Part shown: positions 33,813 to 42,098 of the stretch, piece after piece
Position numbering within the stretch: the first letter of the stretch is position 1
How the letters are laid out: each line of letters starts with the position of its first letter
NCBI RefSeq assembly: GCF_022267315.1
Contig: NZ_JAIKLE010000001.1
Coordinates: 310,001 to 374,000 of the forward strand
DNA: 64,000 bases
Origin: Maribellus maritimus
Lineage (GTDB): Bacteria; Bacteroidota; Bacteroidia; Bacteroidales; Prolixibacteraceae
Direction of reading: 5' to 3'
Translations under genes and position numbers: made by a program
The notes under the pieces: generated by a model
Database searches by the model: none
What the model was told of the DNA's origin: nothing
Seen by the model: only the letters and a program-made list of their open reading frames with translations

Positions 33813-35231
33813 TCAAAATTCCCTGATTTTTATACTTCGGTATGTTACGCTGTTTCCGTGATCCTGTAATAAAATATGACCGAAAGGAGCCTGTCCGAAG
33901 TTTTCCCATTTTGCATATTTACTATATGCAACCAAAGCATCAAACATTTGTGAAAAACGGTCGTATTCAACCACTTTTATATTATTTAGCCAGTGTTCAA
34001 CGTGTCCTCCTTTTACTATAATACGTGCTTTACACCATTGTCCCGGACTGGCGCCACGTTTATTTTTATTAGGTTCTGAATAACTTTTGGCTGTGATTAA
34101 GTCATAAAGAGATCCCACTGTTCGATTCCCGTTTACACCCTTTTTAGCGTCGGGATGCCTTACATCATCGAGTATCTGAAACTCACAACCAATTGTCGAG
34201 CCTACTCCTTTGTTTAAATCAGTATCAACAAAATATTTAATTCCACTGTTTGCACCTTCTGTGATTTTAAAATCAAGTTCGAGTTCAAAACTACTAAATT
34301 GGTCAATGGTAACAATATCTCCCCCATTTCGAGATTCGGCACCACCGCTTTCCAAAACAGAAAGTTCACCATTTTTAATTTCCCATCCTTCTTCCGGGAA
34401 TTTATTTATTTTAGCTCCCCGCCAGCCATTGGTTGTTTTTCCATCCCACAATAATCGGAATCCTTTCCTGACCTCATAATCTGTTAATTCATTTTTCAGG
34501 TAACTGAATTCTTTCGCATTTGGTTCAAGCGGCCATCTGTTTTCTTCCAGGTTTTCGGTCATAATGCGGGCACCTCTCCATTTTATCTGCAAACCCTCGT
34601 GCGCTTTATTATTTCCAATGGAATGAATCTGAAATGCAATAAATCCCTCTGCAGTCATATCATCCACAAGATTGGTAACCTGTACCCCGTTTACCCATGT
34701 GCGGATCTGATTTCCGATGGCTTCAATTCTATATTTGTTCCATTCTCCGTTTTTGAAGGCTTCCCGTCCCGGCTCATTCATTGTTACCGGGTAAATCCAT
34801 CCTCTGCGAGATTGATCGAAAATACCTCCACTCCATTTTCTTTCCGAGGGATCAATTTCACACTGATAACCAAAAACTTCTCCCCCACGGTAATCAGGTG
34901 ATGAATTACTTCTGAATTGAATACCTGAATTCAGCCCTACATCAACTTTTACATCCACTTCCAAAATAAAATCGGAATACATCTTTTTTGTGCACAAATA
35001 AGTACTCGGAATATCGGTTGTTGAAACTCCTATCAATTGATCTCCGTCAACAATATATTCGGCAAGACCCTTACTTTTGTCAAAACCACCTGGAGTACCA
35101 CTCCTTTTAATAAAACCATCGAGGTTTTTACCGTTGAATAAACTAACCCAATTCTCCTGGGCATTTGCAATACTTCCACAAAAAATTGCAAGAAAAATGA
35201 AAACAATAAGATTCTTTAACTTAATCATCAT
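33813..35231 (-). CDS. Exported protein with two DUF1080 (3-keto-disaccharide hydrolase) domains
   Basis: A 472-residue protein with a signal peptide ending SIANAQ. It contains two concanavalin-like DUF1080 domains: the first, about residues 27-215 (WVSLFNGKNLDGF ... GIQFRSNSSPDYRGGEVF), and the second, about 255-470 (RLLWDGKTTNGWRGAKINKF ... GIKYFVDTDLNKGVGSTIGC). DUF1080 members have been linked to cleavage of 3-keto-glycosides, and some may only bind sugar. Two domains in one chain are less common than one. ATG at 35231 is followed directly by a second ATG at 35228. Divergent from the GH28 gene across a shared promoter region. Confidence 0.88.
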   Translation of the reverse strand: MMIKLKNLIVFIFLAIFCGSIANAQENWVSLFNGKNLDGFIKRSGTPGGFDKSKGLAEYIVDGDQLIGVSTTDIPSTYLCTKKMYSDFILEVDVKVDVGLNSGIQFRSNSSPDYRGGEVFGYQCEIDPSERKWSGGIFDQSRRGWIYPVTMNEPGREAFKNGEWNKYRIEAIGNQIRTWVNGVQVTNLVDDMTAEGFIAFQIHSIGNNKAHEGLQIKWRGARIMTENLEENRWPLEPNAKEFSYLKNELTDYEVRKGFRLLWDGKTTNGWRGAKINKFPEEGWEIKNGELSVLESGGAESRNGGDIVTIDQFSSFELELDFKITEGANSGIKYFVDTDLNKGVGSTIGCEFQILDDVRHPDAKKGVNGNRTVGSLYDLITAKSYSEPNKNKRGASPGQWCKARIIVKGGHVEHWLNNIKVVEYDRFSQMFDALVAYSKYAKWENFGQAPFGHILLQDHGNSVTYRSIKIREF

Positions 35232-35255
35232 ATGAAGCTAGTTGGGTTATTGAAA

Positions 35256-35263
35256 CAAAGTTA
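35256..35263 (-). promoter_or_regulatory. Bacteroidota -7 element (TAACTTTG), minus strand
   Basis: Exact TAnnTTTG match 24 bases upstream of the DUF1080 gene start. Confidence 0.6.
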
Positions 35264-35299
35264 ATTAAAATGAAACAATATAATTTTTAATAAACTCAA

Positions 35300-35336
35300 T
35301 ACCTGTCAGATTCTTATTACTTTTGAGAAACAGGTA
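35300..35336. promoter_or_regulatory. Inverted repeat flanking the GH28 promoter
   Basis: TACCTGT (35300-35306) and ACAGGTA (35330-35336), perfect 7-base arms, bracket the -7 element at 35318-35325. A regulator binding both arms would cover the promoter. Position-based inference. Confidence 0.4.
35318..35325 (+). promoter_or_regulatory. Bacteroidota -7 element (TACTTTTG)
   Basis: Exact TAnnTTTG match 27 bases before the GH28 ATG at 35353. Confidence 0.6.
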
Positions 35337-35352
35337 AAAACTAACATTTATT

Positions 35353-36801
35353 ATGAAAACGTTTTTTAAACTTATTCTGATTTTATCGCTGTCCGCACAT
35401 AATATTCATTCTATTGGTGAAAACATTGATATAACTGATTTTGGTGCAAAATCAGATGACACCAGGCCTTGTACAGAAATTATTCAAAATGCAATTGATA
35501 AAGTTTCTAAACGTGGCGGCGGAAAGGTAATAATACCTCCGGGAAAATTTATTACTGGTTCGATAATATTAAAAAATGGTGTTACCCTTGAGATTCAAAA
35601 AGGAGCTACCCTTTTGGGAAGCAAAAATCTGGAGGATTATCTAAGTATACAACCAGATTTTGTAGCGCTTCGTACGGGTCAGGCTACCAAACAACTCATT
35701 TTTGCTGAAGGGCAAAATAATATCGGAATTACCGGCGAAGGAAGCATAGACGGACAGGGAGCTGCTTTTGAAAGAGCTGAAACAGGCGACGAACCCGGAA
35801 TTACGCGCCCGCATCTGATTCAGCTTATCGACTGCAAAAATGTTCGCATAAAAAATGTAGACATGCGCAATTCAGGAGGTTGGATGCAACATTACCTGGC
35901 GTGCGAAAACCTCGAAATAAAAGGAATTAATGTTTATAATCACTGTAACTACAACAACGACGGAATTGATATTGACGGATGTACCGACGTTGTTGTTTCG
36001 GGATGTTTTGTTGACAGCGACGATGACGGAATTTGTCTGAAAAGCACAAGTCCGAGATCCTGTAAAAATGTATTGGTAACAAATTGTGTAGTAAAATCGC
36101 ATTGTAACGCATTAAAACTTGGTACAGAAACCACCGGTGGTTTTGAGAACATTATTTTTAGCAATTGTACAGTGAGCCCTTCTGTAGATCCCGACCCAAT
36201 TTACGGCACGCAAAAAGGCCAGTCGGCAATTTCTGTTGAAATGGTTGACGGTGGACTGCTCGATCAGGTGAACATTAACAACATTACCATTCTGGAAACA
36301 GGTTGCCCCATTTTTGTGCGCTTGGGAAACCGGTCCAGAAAATATTCTCCCGATGCCAAAGAACCGGGAATTGGAACACTGCGAAATGTTTCAATTTCGA
36401 ATGTAACTGCAACCACCTCATCAAAAACAACATCAAACATTACAGGTTTCCCCGGCAACTATGCAGAAAACATTAATTTAAGTAACATTTTTATTACCAA
36501 TCTCAGCGATGGTTCGGAAAAAGAAGCAGCACTTGAAGTACGGGAAAATGATAAAGGATATCCGACTGCCGGAATGTTTGGCGATATTTTACCGGCTTCC
36601 GGATTTTTCGTGCGTCACGTTAAGAATATCACATTCAACAATGTCCAGCTTTTTATAAAAGGAGACAATGTGCGACCGGCATTTATTCTGAACGACGTGA
36701 AAGACGCACAAATTCTTTACCCCGGAATTTTTTCCTGGAGAGAAGAAGGCGCCAAAATTGTAAAAGATTCAGACTGTGAAAATATTAGTGTTATAAATTA
36801 A
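35353..36801 (+). CDS. GH28 family polygalacturonase-like hydrolase, exported
   Basis: A right-handed beta-helix hydrolase of galacturonic-acid-containing pectin. Signal peptide of about 20 residues, then the family opening ITDFGAKSDDTRPCTEIIQNA. Catalytic motifs: NNDGIDIDG (residues 201-209, NxD equivalent) and DSDDDGICLKS with the double aspartate at 223-225. The usual GHG histidine motif is replaced by SHCNALKLGTE, and the RIK position by a less typical stretch. These variants occur in bacterial exo-acting or rhamnogalacturonan members, so endo-polygalacturonase activity should not be assumed. Length 482 is normal. Its 3' end overlaps the convergent lipoprotein gene by 11 bases. Confidence 0.88.
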   Translation: MKTFFKLILILSLSAHNIHSIGENIDITDFGAKSDDTRPCTEIIQNAIDKVSKRGGGKVIIPPGKFITGSIILKNGVTLEIQKGATLLGSKNLEDYLSIQPDFVALRTGQATKQLIFAEGQNNIGITGEGSIDGQGAAFERAETGDEPGITRPHLIQLIDCKNVRIKNVDMRNSGGWMQHYLACENLEIKGINVYNHCNYNNDGIDIDGCTDVVVSGCFVDSDDDGICLKSTSPRSCKNVLVTNCVVKSHCNALKLGTETTGGFENIIFSNCTVSPSVDPDPIYGTQKGQSAISVEMVDGGLLDQVNINNITILETGCPIFVRLGNRSRKYSPDAKEPGIGTLRNVSISNVTATTSSKTTSNITGFPGNYAENINLSNIFITNLSDGSEKEAALEVRENDKGYPTAGMFGDILPASGFFVRHVKNITFNNVQLFIKGDNVRPAFILNDVKDAQILYPGIFSWREEGAKIVKDSDCENISVIN

Positions 36802-37567
36802 CTGTTGAAGAAGTAGCAACCAAGGTTGCATCTTCCATAATAACTTCGTAAAAATAGCCGGCACCAAAATCCTTCTCTAAAGTAATTTTTCCTTTAAAAG
36901 TTACTTCATCATCTACCTCGGCAACATCCTGGCTGGTGATTGTTAAGTCATAACTTCCATCACTTCCGCTGGTTCCGTCCTGAATATGAATCCAGTTTTT
37001 TCCCATCACACTTTTGTTTACTTTAACTACTACACCACGAATCTCTATTTCTTTTCCTGAATAACTATCCCGGTTATCAAAAACCCCGGCGACGGTAACT
37101 TCATTCCCCGACTTTTCGAGCGAAATTTCGTTGTGTTCTTCCGTAGTAACACGTCCGCTGTGTGCAGCCATGTCTCCTCCTCCCATTCCCGGCATCATTC
37201 CTCCCATTGGATTTTGAGGAGCCTGGGCCACCGGCGTTTTGCTAATGTGACTTACAAAATATATAATATCAAAAGTCCTATCGATCTCTTTGCTGTGAAA
37301 ATTTTTCATTTCCAGCTCATTGTCGTAATAATAAACATCGCCCGCATCTACATCCTGTTTTGTAACTGCCACCCACTTTTCAGCCATTCCTTCTTTAACA
37401 TTCATATAAGTATAGGTACTGCCCTGTACCACTTCCTTTACTTCAAAAACATTGGCATTTGCAGGCACTTCATTCTGAACAGGTACTCCGCTTTTATTTC
37501 TTACACAAGAAGAAAACACAATAACCAACATCACTATTCCAAAAACTCTCAGCATATTCATTTTCAT
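36791..37567 (-). CDS. Lipoprotein with an OB-fold-like C-terminal domain
   Basis: A 258-residue lipoprotein (lipobox VFSSC near residue 21). A glycine/methionine-rich linker (QNPMGGMMPGMGGGDMAAH) separates an N-terminal beta region from a C-terminal OB-fold-like domain: EIEIRGVVVKVNKSVMGKNWIHI then IQDGTSGSDG and EVTFKGKITLEKDFGAGYFY. Such domains occur in small envelope proteins of Bacteroidota; the ligand is unknown. The Met/His-containing linker could bind copper, which is speculative. No exact promoter motif was seen. It converges with and overlaps GH28. Confidence 0.72.
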   Translation of the reverse strand: MKMNMLRVFGIVMLVIVFSSCVRNKSGVPVQNEVPANANVFEVKEVVQGSTYTYMNVKEGMAEKWVAVTKQDVDAGDVYYYDNELEMKNFHSKEIDRTFDIIYFVSHISKTPVAQAPQNPMGGMMPGMGGGDMAAHSGRVTTEEHNEISLEKSGNEVTVAGVFDNRDSYSGKEIEIRGVVVKVNKSVMGKNWIHIQDGTSGSDGSYDLTITSQDVAEVDDEVTFKGKITLEKDFGAGYFYEVIMEDATLVATSSTVNL

Positions 37568-37799
37568 GTTTTTATTTATTTATCGACTAGCGAATATAAA
37601 AATTAAAATCATTTTAACAGGAGCAAAATACATCAGATACATATTTCTTCTCTCTGAACAATCATTTCCAAAATAACAGCCAATAGCAATTTTTTGTTGA
37701 ACAAACTAAACGTATAAAAATTTTAAATCACTTATCAAATATAAAACCCGGGAAATAAAAGACAAAAAGGCCTTCATTGACTTTAATTACAAATTACCG

Positions 37800-37807
37800 T
37801 ATATTTG
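37800..37807 (+). promoter_or_regulatory. Bacteroidota -7 element (TATATTTG)
   Basis: Exact TAnnTTTG match 21 bases before the ATG at 37829. The 230 bases before it, back to 37568, hold nothing I can identify. Confidence 0.62.
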
Positions 37808-37828
37808 TTTACGACCAACCATTAGATT

Positions 37829-40800
37829 ATGAAAATACAGTTCCATAAAAGCGCCAACTACATTGGTTGGATTGTTATTATTCTGGCATTTGCCTTATTG
37901 TATTTTTCTTACTTCTTTATATATATCCCCAACCAGGAATCAAAACTTCAACAAAGGGCTTTTCGCATATTAAAAGAATATGGAAATAATATGTTTGGCA
38001 AAAATGATTATTACCAAAACCATTTTAAAAACTACGGCCTGTATTATAAAATAAGACACTACAACAATACAAACCAAATGAGCCGGAAGAGTTGGTTAAA
38101 TACAACAAATACGCCTCAACTGCAAGATGTGCAAAAAGTTGTTGACGGACTTCTACCCTATGTTCAGCTTGAAAATGAAGACAAAACTCCTGAATCGATA
38201 TTTATCTATTTAAAAAAAGAAAACAAACTTTTTATTGATTACGGCCCCCAAATCCCTGACACAATCAGTAAAAAATCGATTGATTCGGTGAAAGATTTTT
38301 ATTTACCCAATTACCGGGTTGCATATATATCAAACGTAGAAACACTTCTTAACAACCCGGTGAAGTACAAAGTCCCTGTTGATATTCTAATGCAGGGGTT
38401 AAAGTTCGACAGGCTTTTTGAAAATATTATCCTGTTTGACGATTCGTTGGTTTACTACAACTCAAAATTTGATTTGGTTGCCGATATTACAAATCCAAAA
38501 GCGCTTTGTGATAGTATTGAAAATGTTCAGGGCGGAATTTGGGAAACGCTTAATATCAGAGGAGAGGACAAACATGTAATGATTCTACCCATTGATTTCC
38601 TGGGGAAAAGGTTCTGTATTGCCGGGCTTATTGTGGATGAAGACTTCCGGGATAAAACCCGCACCATTAACAGTCAGATTTTAATTCTGATCGCAGCTAT
38701 TCTTCTGTTGATTTTTATAGGAATGCCCATTCTAAAAATAATTTTCATCGATGAAAAGGAAAGACTCAAAGCAATGGATGCCAGCGGAAGCGCAATGTCT
38801 ACCATTTTTGGTGCAGGATTACTGGTTCTCATTGTAATTGGTGTCATCAAACATCAGTTTGTTGACCGTTCGATTTTAAAAGACCGCCTGAAACTGGTCT
38901 CTGATTCGCTTTATTCGTATGTGGATTCTGATATAAATTCAATAAAAAGCCTGTATGTTTCAATCAATGATTCAACACACGAACAATCGTCGTTATCAGG
39001 AAAAGTGAGAGACCACTTTAAAAAACCGGATGGAAAATTTTACCAGTTGACCAGAGACACACTTGACAAACCGCTCCCTATTAATGAAATCATTCTGATT
39101 CAACCCAATGGAATCGTAAACAAAGCTGTAACCAGAACACGTTTTTCGGAGGTTGTTCCTCTTGATTTAAGTGCACGAAACTATTTTACACAAGCTGTTG
39201 ACAAGGCAAATACCTGGCCTTCTCCGTCTTATAACGTTAATTTTTATATTGAATCCATAAAATCGTACAACACCGGAAAGGGTGAAACCGCATTTTCATT
39301 CCACAACGTAAAAAATGACTCGCTTCCGGTTACTGCAATCACTTCAGCAGTTCCTTCTTTCTATTTCCAGGTACTCCCCAAAGACATCGAGTATGTTATT
39401 GTGAATGCTACAGGCAATGTATTATACCACTCGATAAAAGCCAAAAACCTGCACGAAAACTTTTTCGACGAATGCGAATCCAACCCTAAACTACTAAAAG
39501 CTATCGATTTACGAAGCGAGGAGATTGTTCACATTAATTACAATGAAAAAAAATGGATAGCCCGGGTTGTTCCAATAAATGAAAGTCCTCTTTATCACAT
39601 TACTTTACTCGACATTGGCCAAACCGATAACAAAAATGCCAGGATATTTTTATTTACATTCTATTTTCTTTTTGTATCGCTCGTTTTTATTGGGCTTGGC
39701 ATGCTGGTTATGCGGTGGATTATCCCACCGGAAAACACTGTACAAAAGCCAATTTGGTTCTTAAGCTGGCTCCATTTTCAAAGTAAAAACTACCGTCAGT
39801 ATTTCTATTTATCATTGATAATAATTGCATTAATTATCGTTCAGTTCAGTGGTATCCTGTATATCCAAAAACCATTCTCTGTTTTGGTGTATCAACTCAT
39901 TTTTGTTATCTATACGTCATTTGTAACCCTCATTTTCCTCAACCGAAAAAAACTGCGCCTGAGAAGTCTTTTCCGGAAAAAATATTATCCCGAGAACATT
40001 ATTCTTCTGGTAACAGTAATTATGAGTATTATTTTGTTATTCCGGTTTTTCCCCGGATGGCCCATTTTTATCCCGCTAACAATATTAACTGTTTTTACTC
40101 TCAACATCCCCCGGATTTTGCAGTTTATCGACAAGCAACCCAAACTTACAGAAAGATACATTTCGCGGCACAATTCGCGGATAAGAAGAAATTATATTGC
40201 CTTTCTGTTTTTATGGTTAACCAGCATCTCCGCAGTTCCTGTTGTGCAGTACTATTTTTCAATAAAATACCAGGAAGAAAAATACTGGAAACAAGACCAA
40301 CTGTTTTCTGTAGCTATGGATAATCTGGAATTGAAAGCAAATTACCCCGACCAGAAAAATACAGAATGGCTTAAACGAATTCAGGGAAACGGGATCGATA
40401 ATCTGAAAGTTAATTTTGTAGATTATTCCGATATAAAAAAAACCGACTTACTGGAAAATTCAGGAAATTTTAATGAGGCGGATATAATTTATAATTTGCT
40501 ACCCGACCCGGTAAATGAAGATTACGGAATCAAAAAAAATCCGGGAGATTCTGTTTATACAAGAGAATGGATTGCAAACGACACTACGTTAGTATACTCG
40601 AAAGGCGGAACAGATGGAGCTGTTCAAGTCGTTTCAAACACAACACTAAATACAAACATTGCAGAATGGCTTTTAAGTATAATTATAACCTTTTCACTTG
40701 TAGCTATCGCCGTTTGGATTTTATTACAATATATCGCAGGTGTGTTGCTCAATTTAAATAGTGAACAATGGAGTGAATCAAATATTTCGTGGTGGGAAAC

Positions 40801-41776
40801 CCTCTTTGAAAATAAAGCGATCAGGAAAATACTACTCCACTCGTTTAACGGAGAATATTACCTAAAAAAAACAAAAGAGTATGTAAATGAGCCGAACCGG
40901 AACAATCAAACTTCAATTGAAACCATCAGCACCTTACAATTAATTGACCCTGAATTTGAATGCGACGTTCTTGTTGAAAATACCAGTCTGATATGGATAA
41001 ATGGTCTTGATCTGTCAATTTATGAGATAGATAAGCATAAGTTTTTACTGATTAGATTACAGGAAATTTGCCGGAATACAAAAGGAAAAGTAGTGGTTGA
41101 CATCCCTTTTGATCTTGAATCGATTGATGAATTTTATGACGATTATGTTGATGAAAACGAAATCAAACAGAAAGACATAAGACGTATCTATCTTTTGAAA
41201 AAAAGATGGAAAACAACCTTTAAAAATTTCTTTGAATTTAACGGTTATCTGAACCACAAAGCAGCAGACAATCAGTTGGAGGATGTTAAGCAAGTGTCCG
41301 GAAACCAACGAAACAGACTTGAACACAAGGAGTGGGAAATTGATGACAACGAAACTCAATTTATAAACATTTGGGATAACCTAACCGGATATGAAAAAAT
41401 TGTGTTGTACGATTTAGCCGACGATGGTTTACTAAACCGGAAAAACAAAGCGATGATTGAACGACTTGTAAACAAAAAGCTAATTATCCCGGCTCCGTTT
41501 CCAAGATTGTTTTCAGAGGACTTTCGAATTTTTGTCAATCAAAGTATGGAACCGTCGGATGTGAAGGCAATTGAAAAGAAACTGGGATTAAAAGGAAAAT
41601 GGCGGAATATTCAGTACCTTATTCTTTTAATTTTAATCCCGTTAGCTGCTTTTATTTTAATCTCACAAGGAATTTCCATAGAAAAAATATTCGGAATTTT
41701 TGCCGGAGTATTAACTGTAATAACAGGAGTAATGCGTTTATTTGATAGCCAAATGTTCCGACAATCAGCGTCCTGA
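37829..41776 (+). CDS. Giant polytopic membrane protein of unknown function (sensor-like)
   Basis: 1315 residues; no family recognised with confidence. Helix 1 at about 11-33, a 245-residue extracytoplasmic region, helices at about 281-302 and 323-342, a second extracytoplasmic region to 604 resembling a cache-type sensor domain, helices near 604-630, 655-680, 684-705, 720-740, 743-762 and 789-812, a third loop, a helix at 944-970, then a cytosolic block (975-1255) and two final helices (1258-1303). The cytosolic block has a beta strand with LIWINGLDLSIYEI, then KGKVVVDIPFDLESIDEF, then a winged-helix-like segment LTGYEKIVLYDLADDGLLNR. This order resembles Walker B, sensor and winged helix of STAND NTPases, but a clear Walker A is missing. 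Monocistronic with its own promoter. Confidence 0.8.
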   Translation: MKIQFHKSANYIGWIVIILAFALLYFSYFFIYIPNQESKLQQRAFRILKEYGNNMFGKNDYYQNHFKNYGLYYKIRHYNNTNQMSRKSWLNTTNTPQLQDVQKVVDGLLPYVQLENEDKTPESIFIYLKKENKLFIDYGPQIPDTISKKSIDSVKDFYLPNYRVAYISNVETLLNNPVKYKVPVDILMQGLKFDRLFENIILFDDSLVYYNSKFDLVADITNPKALCDSIENVQGGIWETLNIRGEDKHVMILPIDFLGKRFCIAGLIVDEDFRDKTRTINSQILILIAAILLLIFIGMPILKIIFIDEKERLKAMDASGSAMSTIFGAGLLVLIVIGVIKHQFVDRSILKDRLKLVSDSLYSYVDSDINSIKSLYVSINDSTHEQSSLSGKVRDHFKKPDGKFYQLTRDTLDKPLPINEIILIQPNGIVNKAVTRTRFSEVVPLDLSARNYFTQAVDKANTWPSPSYNVNFYIESIKSYNTGKGETAFSFHNVKNDSLPVTAITSAVPSFYFQVLPKDIEYVIVNATGNVLYHSIKAKNLHENFFDECESNPKLLKAIDLRSEEIVHINYNEKKWIARVVPINESPLYHITLLDIGQTDNKNARIFLFTFYFLFVSLVFIGLGMLVMRWIIPPENTVQKPIWFLSWLHFQSKNYRQYFYLSLIIIALIIVQFSGILYIQKPFSVLVYQLIFVIYTSFVTLIFLNRKKLRLRSLFRKKYYPENIILLVTVIMSIILLFRFFPGWPIFIPLTILTVFTLNIPRILQFIDKQPKLTERYISRHNSRIRRNYIAFLFLWLTSISAVPVVQYYFSIKYQEEKYWKQDQLFSVAMDNLELKANYPDQKNTEWLKRIQGNGIDNLKVNFVDYSDIKKTDLLENSGNFNEADIIYNLLPDPVNEDYGIKKNPGDSVYTREWIANDTTLVYSKGGTDGAVQVVSNTTLNTNIAEWLLSIIITFSLVAIAVWILLQYIAGVLLNLNSEQWSESNISWWETLFENKAIRKILLHSFNGEYYLKKTKEYVNEPNRNNQTSIETISTLQLIDPEFECDVLVENTSLIWINGLDLSIYEIDKHKFLLIRLQEICRNTKGKVVVDIPFDLESIDEFYDDYVDENEIKQKDIRRIYLLKKRWKTTFKNFFEFNGYLNHKAADNQLEDVKQVSGNQRNRLEHKEWEIDDNETQFINIWDNLTGYEKIVLYDLADDGLLNRKNKAMIERLVNKKLIIPAPFPRLFSEDFRIFVNQSMEPSDVKAIEKKLGLKGKWRNIQYLILLILIPLAAFILISQGISIEKIFGIFAGVLTVITGVMRLFDSQMFRQSAS

Positions 41777-42098
41777 AGATCCTTGAAATAACAGTTCAGT
41801 TATTCCCAAACAATCAAATGTTCGAAGCTTAGCAAAAGGGATAAAATGGAACCAATCTTAATCAAAAAAAGCAAACCTTGGAGCATAAAACCTGTTAGAT
41901 CCGGAAAGCGCCATCGTATTCGGGATCCGTTCCACTTTAAGATAATCTTTCGCTTCCCCACGGTCATTAATATCTCTGGTTTAACAAAAGCATATTTCAA
42001 GTCTTTTAAACATAAAATTGAACCGGATATTCAAATATTTTTTTACTTTCAAACATTGATCTGAAAAACCTACTATTATTCTTTTAACCAGCTAAAAA
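41777..42098. other. Intergenic region with a possible 3' gene fragment
   Basis: Between the giant membrane protein and the GH127 gene. On the minus strand 41980-41858 an open stretch between stops reads DINDRGEAKDYLKVERIPN then TMALSGSNRFYAPRFAFFD, protein-like in composition, ending in a stop, with no start codon. It might be the tail of a lost gene; I do not recognise the family. Nothing else is seen. Confidence 0.3.

Noticed and set aside
41846-42064. Plus-strand 72-residue frame before the GH127 gene
   Set aside because: Basic, random-looking sequence without promoter or similarity; the minus-strand fragment there is more protein-like.
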